Part shown: positions 1-13,300 of the stretch, one piece after another
Position numbering within the stretch: the first letter of the stretch is position 1
Layout: each line of letters starts with the position of its first letter
NCBI GenBank assembly: GCA_037039925.1
Contig: JAXRKP010000022.1
Location: 156,001-220,000 of the forward strand
DNA from: Doris montereyensis
Taxonomy: Eukaryota; Mollusca; Gastropoda; Nudibranchia; Dorididae
Direction of reading: 5' to 3'
Length of the DNA stretch: 64,000 nt
Position numbers and translations under genes: made by a program
Notes under the pieces: generated by a model
Told to the model about the DNA's origin: nothing
The model's database searches: none
What the model saw: the letters and a program-made list of their open reading frames with translations, nothing else

Positions 1-45
1 AGATATGTTATAAATATATGTTATAAACAAAGCTCTGGCAAGAAT

Positions 46-290
46 TCACAAACCACATCCTGGCAATAAAACAACCATGACAGTTATATTATCTTTGGCC
101 TTTGCCATGAGCGCTTGGGTCAAGGTTTCAGCCATGGTTTTGGCAAGCTCTCTTCGCAATTCCTCTGGGGTCTGTGGCTCTCCCTCTTGAAAGCTGGAGT
201 GCTCCTCCAATGTTATATAATCATCCTCCATTCCATCAGCATTTTCTGTTTTCAAGCCCACATCTTCACCTGCCTCACTTACTCTGCTTC
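46..290 (-). CDS. PP2D1: PP2D1 exon 10 (last): DNITV metal-site motif and stop
   Basis: Pyrimidine-rich acceptor (CTATCGCAAACAG|G). Open frame through [17 protein letters not shown] to [16 protein letters not shown] and a stop at 46-48. Human PP2D1 ends with SRDNITVMVIFLSG, so the C-terminus is secure. The 5' phase is off by one relative to exon 9: either one base is missing at the exon start or an exon in the 1.1-kb intron was not found. The 3' UTR runs out of the window. Confidence 0.85.
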
Positions 291-3200
291 CTGTTTGCGA
301 TAGAGAAGGAAAGAATTGATATTTTGATAGAGTTACTTTTTGATATTCTCAAAAATATGGCATACTGTTGCTAGGCATCTGTAACTGGTAATAATTGCAG
401 TAATAAGTTACGATTGTTTTCTCCACGTGCTGTCATGATTGATGATTGCCATTCCTAGGTAAATTTGATGAGTAATGATTGCTGCTTATATAAAATTGTA
501 ATGCAGAATGATTACTGTTTTCCTGAAACTGTGGGCTGTTATATTTATTATGTACAAATGTAATTGTAATGATTCATGACAAGCAACTGTGATGAGTAAG
601 GATTGCTCTTCCTATAGAACTGTGATGAGTATTGACTGCTGATCAAATGAATCGGTAATGAATAATGACTGCTATTTTTATGTATTTGTCTGAAGTATTT
701 GTAATGAGTAAGGAGTAATGAATGTAAAGCCTGGATGTCTAATAAAAGCAGTCACAAGGAACTGTATATGCAATTGCTTTCCACAAAGAACTATGGGATT
801 TATTCAAGGCATTTGCAACATATTATATTGAAGGGAGGCTACTGATCGTGTAGATGTATGAAATAATCACCACACTACAATCCCCACCCACTTTATTGGC
901 CAATCTATATGACAACAGAAAAAGATTAAATAAAACAAAGATGCATCAAATAACAGGTGTGGAACAGAAAATGGAGATGGATAGGCCACATACTGTGATA
1001 GTCATTATTGAAATGTTACATTTTGCATTATATTATTTATATCTCACCTATTTCAGTGTGAAGATCCGCCAAAACATTTTTGGTTGCTTTTGTATCAATA
1101 ATCAATAAATCTGTCTTGCCCTGCTCTGAATCAACCTGTAATGTTTGCAAGAGGTAGATAGTATCAATGCTGAAATAATGTAATCTTGATTTCTTTTTTT
1201 GTAACAGGATTTAGACACTCTCTACTTAATACAATCTAAATTAATCAATTCATTCCTTTTCTCCTGTTATGACACAAACAAATATTTTCACAGTTTTTCT
1301 TTTTTCAATCTTCTTTGTATTTATCTTTGTATTTTGTCAAATGCATCAATGAAAATTTCCATCTTTTAACTCTCAAAAAAAAAGAGGAAGCATGCGTTTA
1401 CTCACTTGATTATTTTTAGATTCAGAAGCATTTTTGTTGCTTCCTTTTTCTGCCATCATATCCTGATCTGAATCAAACAAAACACAAACAAAAAGTTTTT
1501 CATAAAAGAAAAAGATCAATGATGTTTACACCAAGAAACCTAATATAATAAGGGAACAATTTCTACTAAAAGGGGGAAAATGCATCTTACAATATCTTGA
1601 AAATAGAGTAAAGATGTCAATTGAGAAAGAATTGAACTTTCATTTCTTTCAAAATATGAGCTATAAGATTTATTATCAAAACGAGCATAAACCCCTTCAA
1701 CTTTGTAAATATTGGTATTGATATATTATAACAACAAGTTTCTTTAATCTTTCTGTTTCAATCAACTTTGTAAATAAATGGAGCTAAGATATAAGACCAA
1801 TTTAAATATTGGGAGCTAAGATAACGCACTCAACTTTGTAAATATTGGGAGCTAAAGATAAAACAATCAAATTTAATATTGGGAGCTAAAGATAAACAAA
1901 TTTGTAAATAATGAGAGCTTCAACATTTGAAATATTGGTCAACTTTGCTAATGGGAGAAAGATAAAGTTTGAAAGAAATGGGAGCTAAGATAAAGCAACC
2001 AACTTTGTAAATAATGGGAATTAAGATTAATCAAAAATAATGGGAGAAGAGATAAAACAATCAACTTTGTAAATAATGGGATAAGATAAAGCAATCAACT
2101 TTGTAAATAATAGAACCAATCAATTTTATAAATAATAGTAAAAAGATAAAGCTTTACTTCAGAAACATTACAAGAAATATTTACATCATAATGTAAAGCT
2201 AAAAATTATCTCTATTATAAGCACACATAAAAACCCATTCCTTTTTCATCCTCATAAATAAAAATGTCGCACTTGATTAAAAAAAAAAGATCAAAACCAT
2301 GCAGCACAGGGAATGACCGGGTTCACTACCCCGTGACTGCAATGAGTTAACCAAGAGCTTGCTTAATTCATCAAGCAACCTGCTCTATCTATTGTGAGAG
2401 ACATTACCTCGTCTTTCTTCTGAAAATGACACCCTGCTTCCACGAGGGTTTTGTTGTGACTGTTGCTGATCTTGTGAGCCAGTCGTTGACCTGGCACTTC
2501 TTGCATTTACACTTCTAACACTTCTATTTTCCTCTTCTAAAAGTGGGAACAGAGATTTGTTTACCAACGGTGGGGTGGGATTTGCTGGCAGGGCAGCATC
2601 TGTGGATTGAAAAAAAAAGTTTCTTTAATCTTTTTGTTACATTAAGCAAATTAAAAATCTTACTAATAATAGTCTTCTTCTTCCTATTTCACTGGGGTTG
2701 TGTGGTGTTTTTTTTTGGGTAAACAAGCAGATAAAATATCACCCCAAAAAAACACATATGAATGAAAATTCTGCTCAAAGATGGAGAAACAATGAAGTTT
2801 TCCTTAACTTTTTTAAGGATTAACCCGGCCGAAAACAGTCGCACGCTAGACAACCACCTGTGTTTAGTTGAGTCAAACCCGCCTGGCTGCTAACCGCATC
2901 CCATTATTCAAGCCAGCCCAAACCAGCGATGGGTAACACCTTCTCTCTCAACGATCAGATTGGCTCGTCAAACCTATTTTTGTTACTTATTTTAAGTGCT
3001 ATTATTTCAAGAAAGCTCATTGGTCCATTAAAGCCTCTTTCTGTTGCTAAAGTTTATGATCCCAATGAAATAGCGTCACTTTCTGCGAAGTCCGACACTG
3101 ATCGCATTTTGCTACTGTACTGCCTCTGTTCAACACACACATTCCATTGCCGTGCTTCAATCTTCTATGTTTTTTAGGTTTTCTGCTTTGGCATTTATTT

Positions 3201-6200
3201 TTGTCATCAATTTTGTCACCATGAACTGTTACAATAGTGATACGGAGAGATATAGAACCATTTTCCTTAACGCCACCCATTAGAAGCACACGTGAAGTTT
3301 AGAAAGTGTAAACATTCCACAGCGACCTGGTTGCCGGAAAGTTGAATCTAGATCAGGATCTTCCAGTCGGGAATCTACACATTAATGAATTAATTAATTG
3401 TCACTTTTGGTAGAAAAATTCCTAACATGAAAATGATTTTGGGATCTTTAGACATGAATGAAAATTCTACTCAAAGACAAGGAAACGATAAGATTGTCCT
3501 TAATTAAATGTAGCATGTGGTAGAAAACTTCCTCAAGTGAAAACTATCTTGGGATCATTTAGAACCTACATGTAAAGTATGGTTACTCTTAGTGGCCTGG
3601 CAAAAGAGCCTTTGATGTACAAAGAACGACCAACTCAGAATTGTATTTAGATATTCTAAGAAAGAAAGTTGAACTTGAAAATGTTTAAATGAAAAAAAAA
3701 ACAAGTAAGGAAGAAGGATTAAAATTAGAAAATATCTCTTTCAAATGAAAACAATCACCTTTGTCATCAAGAAAACTAAAAATAATCACCTTTGTCATCA
3801 AGGATGCAACTAAAAATAATCACCTTTGTCATCAGGATGCAACTTCTTCATCGGAGAAAACCTCTGACATCCCCTTGATGCTAAAACCAACATCTGTGCA
3901 TATTGGTCTATGGGTACTGTTGTAGCATGGGGATCTACAATGACACAGTCCTTCAGCTTCTTGTCACCATGGTTGCCCAGACCACGTGTGACAGAAAGCA
4001 CACCATTGACAAGAGAATTTTTGTCACTGCTACTGAGGTTCCCTCCTGCATAAGTGAAAAAAAAGAAAATATTTCAGAGAAGGCAAACTAATTCAATTTA
4101 ATATAATATAAAAGACATAAAATTACTTCTTTTCACAGAAATCAAGTATGAAATGTTTCTTTTTTTTGGGTGACAAGAAATCAACTAAGAAATCACAGAA
4201 TGAAACAGAAAATGTCAGGACAGGAAAGCCTGGGAAAAAGATCATTTCGGGCATCTAAACCCATGCACCAGTAGGTAGAATGGGAGGTGATAAAGAAAGA
4301 AAGAAAAACAATTTGTCAAGGCAGGAAGTGGCATGTCAAGTAGAGAGAGTGAGCGTGGCTGAGTCAGTTGTTGAATTGAAGTAAAAGACAAGATTGTTTA
4401 ATACTAATAGTAATAGACAATATCATCAATCCCCCAAATTTATAGGGTTGTCCTCTAGTAAAATATGAAATTATAATATAAAACTGAATTTGTCTGTATA
4501 AAGAAACTCATTATAATATCATATCCACCATGGTTTTTCTGATAGCCAAATGGTCCTACTCTAAAAGATCATCAAAAAAGTTTGGATAATAGACAAGAAT
4601 TTTACTTTAAAATCTTTTAATTTTAATTTGGCTACTTATCACACATATTAAAGAAAACCAAACATTTACTACATACATCAAACTTTCTAATTTAATTAAG
4701 CCGTCGTGTTTTCGTCATTCATCAAAAATATAAATGCACCATCTTCTTTCATAAATGCTCCTAGTTTAAAAAGCAAGTGTGTTAGCCAGGTTGAAGAAAA
4801 AAGAGAAAATTAATACACACCCATGCGCCCCAAACTCTCCTCTGCCCAAACATCTCTTCTCCCACCCCCAACAAACTCACTACGGTATCAAAGAAGTGAG
4901 GTGGTAAACAAAATTGGAGCACAAATGATATACTAGAATATAAACAATTCACAAAATGTATGGACAATTGGATAGAACAGAATATAAATTATAAATAATT
5001 CACAAAATGTGTGGACAATTTGAAAGATTAGAATATAAACAATTCACAAAATTGGAGTACAATTTGATAGACTAGAATATAAACAATTCACAAAATGGGT
5101 GGACAATTTGAAAGACTAGAATATAAACAATTCACAAAATGTGAACAATTTGGACAATTTGATATACTAGAATATAAACAATTCACAAAATGGGTGGACA
5201 ATTTGATATACTAGAATATAAACAATTCACAAAATGGGTGGACAATTTGAAAGACTAAAATATAAACAATTCACAAAATGGGTGGACAATTTGAAAGACT
5301 AGAATATAAACAATTCACAAAATGGGTGGACAATTTGAAAGACTAGAATATAAACAATTCACAAAATGTATGGACAATTGGATAGACTAGAATATAAACA
5401 ATTCACAAAATGGGTGGACAATTTGAAAGACTAGAATATAAACAATTCACAAAATGGGTGGACAATTTGAAAGACTAGAATATAAACAATTCACAAAATG
5501 AATGGACAATTTGATATACTAGAATATAAACAATTCACAAAATGGGTGGACAATTGGATAGACTAGAATATAAATAATCCACAAAATGGGTGGACATTTG
5601 AAAAGACTAGAATAAACAATTCACAAAATGGGTGGACAATTTGAAAGACTAGAATATAAACAATTCACAAAATTGGAGTACAATTTGATAGACTAGAATA
5701 TAAACAATTCACAACATGGGTGGACAATTTGAAAGACTAGAATATAAACAATTCACAAAATGTATGGACAATATTTCTTACCAAGCTGCAAAATACGTGA
5801 TCTTTCTTTAGGGTTTTCTGGTGTGTGATCCTTACTGAGACGATACGGCTTGTTGTCCCTAACTAGAATGCATCTTGTGTTGCCTACAATTTGAAATAGT
5901 CAAATAAAGTCTTTTAGTAGTATAAATTGGTAAATTTGTTCCAGGATAAGTAATGAAATATGGCAGACAGTCACAAAAATACAGTCGCGCTCATTTACTT
6001 TCATAAAGCATCATGAATATTATTGGGATCAATCAAAGTATAAAATTGATTCCTACAAATCGTTTAATACTTTTGCAAAGCATTCTTTACATTGAGGAAT
6101 TAAATGTGTTTTCAACTATCCATTCACATTGATTTCATCATGATAGAGTGCTCTGATGTCAACTCGGCTACCTAAGGACTGAAAATACACTCGTAGAGTT

Positions 6201-7280
6201 CATTTAAAAATAGCCTATCTTGTAATAAAATTGACCTATTTGTATCAACTATACGTTTTGATAGGTTGATACCAGGAAATATCCCAAATTTCCTTTATCT
6301 TATCAACATGGTCACTTAAATATCAGTGCAGCTAGATTGAAAAACAGTGCAGCCTCCCACTAGAAGACAAAATACCATCACAACAGATTCTTGTCAGTTA
6401 TTCCATGGGGGAAAAAAACAGTCCTTTCTCTTAAAGTGACAAGTTTTACTGAAATAAAGAGAATTTTATTGAAACATTTAAAGAGAATTTTAAATGGACA
6501 CATCAAACAGAAATCTTTAGCTGTACTGATATTGAAACCACATTAACGTTAGACCATCCTAGATCCTCCCATGTAGAAGAATAACGTCAAAATCTACTTT
6601 CCTGTTATGAGAAATTGAAATGTTATTTTTAACTTCTTGAGATAATCCATTATAAAATCTCTATAATGGTGTATACAAATTTAAAGACATTTTACATACA
6701 AAATTCCAATCTCACAAAGACAAGCATAATTCTAATACAGTAGTCTCCGCCAAAATGCACGGTTCACGGGTGACAATTTTTTTTTACATTTTGGCGAAAG
6801 TGCATTTTGACAGAGCCAAGGGCCATAACCCACTACATGTATTTACATTGCCATTCTTATTTGGACATAATTTCTTTTGTTTTGTTAGTTGTTTTGTTAT
6901 TGTTGGGTTTTGTTTGTTACTTGGTTTGAGGATAAGACCCAATAATAGGCCAATAATAGACCTAACTTCTTCTCATAGATTTTTCACTCTTCTCTAACTC
7001 AAAACTTCAAGAAGGGATGGGATGGTGGAGACATTCGGCAACTAGAAATATTATATTTTATTTGTTGACATGCATGTCATACGGAGTACGTTCTCCATGG
7101 GTAAAGGTGACAAAAGCCCCTTTCTCAGATTTTCTCACCGAGGTCCAAGAGTCTGGCAGACCATCGCCGACGGCCAAGTTGGAGAAGGAACGGGTAGATA
7201 AGGGTGCCAAGAGCCAAGACAGCCAAGACTACGCATAGCCGTGTGCATGTTTGCACATAGTTAACACAGATTTAGATGCT

Positions 7281-7311
<31 letters not shown>

Positions 7312-10300
7312 TACACACACATGTGCGTGACAGATTTTGTTACCGGGACGAGGCAAAAAGACGTTATCGAGTTCATTTTTCACATTGAAGACATACTTAC
7401 AAAAGCGTGTTGCATTTTGGCTGAGTCAAGCCAACTGTTATTGCATTTGGAGGGAGAACTTAGCATTGTAAAATTTGGTTACATAAATAAAACATGCATT
7501 ATACTGAATCATGCATTTTGGCGGCGTGCAATTTGGCGGAGACACTGTACCTTCATATGAGATTATAAATCACTCACACTCATAATACAGGTAAATGACC
7601 AGATTGAAAAGGTAGCAGGAAAGGCATCAGATCTGCAAGTTTGAGTACAAAGGTAACTAGTGATAGTAGAATAGCTAGATACAAATCTGCGTAAATAGAT
7701 GATAAACCACAAACATCAATAGGCAGTGTAGAGAAAAGACAGCAAATAAATATGCATGGTCAGATCGTTCTCTTGAAGAATGCTTTCAAAATTTAGTAAA
7801 AGAATTTAATTTTCAACCCACCAACATTAGCAATGTGAATAAGGCCAAGTTCCTCAGGAGGTTCAAGCGATTTCGGTTTTGCAGAATTTCTGACTCTCTC
7901 CGACCCTGATGCTTCCTCATCAAGGGAGGCAAGTAGTTTATTTTCCTCTTGTCCTTCGTCCTTTTGTATGTTTTGAATAACAACTGTTAAAGCTGACGTA
8001 CCACTCCATCGCACCTTTGACCTTTCATCTTTGCCATACGACAGAAGAATGTCCATCAGGTGGTACGTTTTCCTAAATGCCTGATTGTAGATGGCAATGG
8101 GAAATATATATATATCAATATAACATCTATTTACATTTACATGAAAACATTTTTGAAAGTTCATTTGACAAAATATGGAAATTTTATTCCTTAGACGATT
8201 CTTGTCATGACAATGTTACATACTTTGTTTTCCGGCATGGAAGAGACCAATGAGAGCAGGATTGCATGTGTTTTGTGAACATGTAGATGCGTAAGAGGGA
8301 GATGAAAAGAACAATTTTTCATTAATTATTGTATGAATGTATATGTGAGTGTGTGTTTGAGTGTGTGTATATATGTACAGAGAAACATAATGTGTGTGGA
8401 CAGTGTTATTGACTAGAGTAGGGGCTAGTTGACGTTTGGCGTTGAAAAAGGAAGGGGGGGGGGGGGGGGGAGGGGGGGCTCCTTTTACCCAATGTACTTA
8501 TCAGGTCTCCCGATCAGCACAGAATTGAGACTTGGTGGGTATAATATCCATAACTAGTCTTGAGTCACCTGAGCCGAGGCATGCAAGGCATGTAAGCGTC
8601 AAGGGTTAGCGTATTAAAAAATAAAGGGTTCTGTCTGAGCTTAAACGACCTAGGCTTATTACAGAATAAGACAAGAGTGTTGATATTATTTTCTTAATAA
8701 TTTTTGTGTTTTTAAACATTATAAGAATAAAGGCTTCTTTACTTACTCAATCAAATATTAAATTCTACGAAAGGCATATGAAAAATATTTACTTGAGTTT
8801 GGCAAACACATGTTTCATATTAGACAATCTTCTTTACCTGATGCATTTTTTCACTCATTGGGTTCTTAGAATTCTTTGATTTCTTTTTCTTTTGTCCTCT
8901 TTCTCGTCTATATTCATGGAGTCGTACTTGGCATAGCATACATCCAAAATACCCTATTATAAAATAGAAAAGGACAGAAAATGAAATGAAATATAAAGAA
9001 ATTTAAAAATACAACATTCACACTTGTAAATTTAAAAATACAGATGTAAAACATACAAAGCTATCTTTTTTACAAAATATAATACATGTGTGCAAGACAT
9101 AATAGTATACAGGCTTAACAATTTGACTAGACATAATACATGTGTGCAAGACATAATACAGGCTCAACAATTTGACTAGATATAATACATGTGTTTAAGA
9201 CATAATACAGACTCAATAATTTGACTAGATATAAATTACAATACATGTGTGCAAGACATAATACAGGCTCAACAATTTGACTAGACATAATACATGTGTT
9301 TAAGACATAATACAGACTCAATAATTTGACTAGATATAAATTATAATACATGTGTGCAAGACACAATACAGGCTCAACAATTTGACTAGACATAATACAT
9401 GTGTGCAAGACATATTTTTACAGGCTCAACAATTTGACTAGACATAATACATGTGTGCAAGACATAATACAGGCTCAACAATTTGACTAGACATAATACA
9501 TGTGTGCAAGACATAATAGTATATAGGCTCAACAATTTGACTAGACATGATACATGTGTGCAAGACATAATAGTATACAGGTTCAACAATTTGACTAGAC
9601 AATACATGTGTGCAAGACATAATACAGGCTCAACAATTTGACTAGACATAATACATGTGATAATACATGTGTGCAAGACATAATAGTATACAGGCTTAAC
9701 AATTTGACTAGATATAATACATGTGTGCAAGACATAATACAGGCTCAATAATTTGACTAGACATAATACATGTGTGCAAGACATAATAGTATACAGGCTT
9801 AACAATTTGACTAGACATAATACATGTGTGCAAGACATAATAGTATACAGGCTTAACAATTTGACTAGATATAATACATGTGTACAAAACATAATAGTAT
9901 ACAGGCTTAACAATTTGACTAGATATGATACATGTGTTTAAGACATAATACAGGCTCAACAATTTGACTAGATATAATACATGTGAGCAAGACATAATAC
10001 AGGTTCAACAATTTGACTGGACATAATACATGTGTGCAAGACATAATACATGTGTGCAAGAGATAATACAGTTCAACAATTTGACTAGACATAATACATG
10101 TGAGCAAGACATAATACATGTGTGCAAGAGATAATACAGTTCAACAATTTGACTAGATGTAATACATGTGTGCAAGACATAATACATGTGTGCAAGAGAT
10201 AATACAGTTCAACAATTTGACTAGATATAATACATGTGTGCAAGACATAATACATGTGTGCAAGAGATAATACAGTTCAACAATTTGACAAGATATAATA

Positions 10301-13300
10301 CATGTGTGCAAGACATAATACATGTGTGCAAGACATAATACATGTGTGCAAGACATAATACATGTGTGCAAAACATAATACATGTGCGCAAGACATAATA
10401 CATGTGCGCAAGACATAATACATGTGTACAAGACATAATACATGTGTGCAAGGCATAATACAAGCTCAACAATTTTACACATATTTACATGTGTGCAAGA
10501 CATAATACATGTGTGCAAGACATAATACAGGCTCAACAATTTGACTAGACCTCATTTTTAGCACCACAGATTCTTTTATCCATTTAACAAAATGTTTAAG
10601 ACCAGAATTTTGTTTGGAATTTTCTTCCATTATTTTTTACTCTGACGTTGTGGTCTTCTGCCTGCAGTCAGGAATTCATTCACCCCTGAAAATATTTTTT
10701 CTTCAAAGGTCAGTCTTCAAGGATCTATTGACGACGAAAGTCGCAAACAGTGAAAGTCTAAAATAAGTAACACTTATTTTCGCCTTTTTAACATTAGGAA
10801 GCCCCCATGCTTTGTCTAGTTAGGCACCTGAAGTTATTTGTTTTCGCTTTCGAGTTAAAGTTTTTGCTTTTAGCATGTACATGAGTAACTGTCAAAATAC
10901 AGTCATCCTATATCATTGAAAAGTTTGTAGCGTCCTTGGTTGCCATAGAAACGGCCGTCATCTTGGATTTTGACCCAATTTTCAAAATGTATCTCCTCCC
11001 TTAGTTATGAATAAAATCACTTAAAACCTGTGCAGATCGTCTTTTCCATTCAATATCTAAAGAGTGACGTCGGGTTTTTCGATACTTTAGACAGTTTTTT
11101 CTAATGAATTTTTGAAAATACTATATATCGTGAATGTACAAAAACGGTGTTTTTATCACAATTTTTTTTCTCTCAAAAAGTTAACAATATATAATTTAAA
11201 AAACCGACGCCATTCTCTTAACATTGACAAGAGGAACCTGTGTGCAAAATATAATACAAATAGTTCGGTAAATGGCGCAGGAGATAAAATTTTGGTGTGG
11301 AAAAACTACATTTCGAGAAAAATGCAAGTAAAGAATTCCAAAGAAAATAACACAAAATAAACGCTTCAGACGGGTTTCCATTGTTATAACAGCCCCCTTA
11401 CTCTTTCGACAGTCTCTGGCATTGTTACTTATGTAAATAGGATTATAAATCTATGTTTAGATGTGTACTGTTGTGAAAACAGACGTCGAAATGACCAGTT
11501 TTTCCCCTCTATATCCTATGCTTGTGCGCGTGTTTACATAGACACTGACGCGCAACACCTCTTATATCACACAGCGATGGGAGACGCGTATATCGATGTT
11601 GGCAAAACGAGGTCAAATGGTGTGTTCCCACATTTAACGATTAACCGCCAATATACGGGTTTTTACTGCCATTTTCTCAGTCAGTGTTAGGGTAATTTAC
11701 GTCAAAATTTTAATTGTTTTAACCTACCCTTGCCTACATAATATTTTGTAAAAAACAATTATACGTCATATGGACATTTTTCTGTCATGAACTTGTAGAT
11801 AAACGATCGTTCTCCCCGAATATGCAAAGAACAGAAAATAAACCTTTTTGTCCAAAACTCGCCAGTCCAGGTGCCACTCCCCCCCCCCCCCCTTAACAGA
11901 AAACTGCTTGAGAGGATGAAGGATGAGGTAGATGGGAGACTCAGAGATGAACAAGCAGGCTTTAGGAAAGACCGCTCCTGCGCATGTCAGTTCAGATTGC
12001 CACCTTCCGGATCATCGTCGAACAAACTTTGGAGTGCAACACACCACTGTACATCAACTTTGTGGATTTCCAAAAAAAAAGCCTTCGACAGCTTGCACAG
12101 AGAGAGCATATGGCAGCTCCTACGACATTTACGGTATTCCTACCAAAATTGCCAACTTAATAAGGACGTCCTATGAAGAAATTACATGCCAAGTTGTCAA
12201 AGGGGGACAAGTGACATGTCGCTTTCATGTAAAGACCGGTGAGCACCAGGGATGCCTTCTATATCATTCTTGTTTCTACTGACCATCGACTGGGTGATGA
12301 GAAAAACGACAGAAGAAAACAAAGATGGCATTCAGTGGACTCTGTGGACCCAGCCTGATAACCTGGACTTTGCAAATGACCTCGCCCTGCTCTCTCATAC
12401 CCAACAGTAAATGCAGGATAAGACCTCAACATTAGCCTCATGTGCAGCTCAGATTGGTCTCAGCATACACTCAAAGACCCAATTGCTGAAAATAAATGGA
12501 GGCGATGACGAACACGTGACTCTAGAGACGGACACCCCCCCCCCTTGTAGAGATCAACACTTTCACATACCTGGGCAGTGTCATCGATCAGCAAGGAGGA
12601 ACAGAAGCGGATGTGAAAACAAGAATTGGGAAAGCAAAAGCAGCCTACATGTCGCTCCCAACTCTCGGTTGAAGAAGACATTCAAAGAGATTCAAAAGAG
12701 AAGATGGCAGTGGATAGGTCACACACTGAGAAAGCCTAAACAAAACACCACTAGCCATGCTCTGGCCTGGAATTCGCAGGGGAAATGAAAGAGAGGCAGA
12801 TCACCAAACACATGGCGAAGGGACCTGGAGGCAGAAACAAAGAAGATGGGGTACGGCTGGCAAGAGCTAGAAAAGATAGCCCAGAACTGTGGAAAATGGA
12901 GGGCACTTGTGGATGACCTATGTCCCAAAAGGGGAAACAGGCCTAAATAAGTAAGTAAGTGCTCTGATCTGACCGATACTAAATTGAGATATTCTTCTGA
13001 AAGTAATATAATATAGACAGGTTCAACTGAAGCACATTTCCAGATAGACCTATCTATAAGAAATTGTGACGTTCATGTCCCATGCTGATTGAAGCATCGC
13101 GATAAGAGAAGATGTACATAGTGAGAGACTGTAGTATTGTAATAAACTGCTATCACTGTGGTAGAAGGCGAGTGTGGGGTAGTGAACTGAAAGTGTGTTG
13201 CGTACGTGCTCAAAAAAGTTGGTATAAAAAGAAAGCCATAACGGGGTGCTGTATAAGATGTAGTTGGAGGAAGGGGGGGTGGTTGAGGTAGGCCTTCGAA

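Noticed and set aside
2385..2567. A start codon for a 60-codon protein
   Set aside because: The supposed start is TTG inside an exon bounded by splice sites; it belongs to PP2D1 exon 8.
7793..8164. A free-standing 123-codon minus-strand protein
   Set aside because: Only 7822-8080 is conserved; the ends read through into intron. It is PP2D1 exon 4.
9079..10552. CRISPR-like regular repeats
   Set aside because: The whole unit repeats, with no unique spacers of constant length; the setting is a eukaryotic intron. The same applies to the 44-, 22-, 29- and 47-bp arrays.
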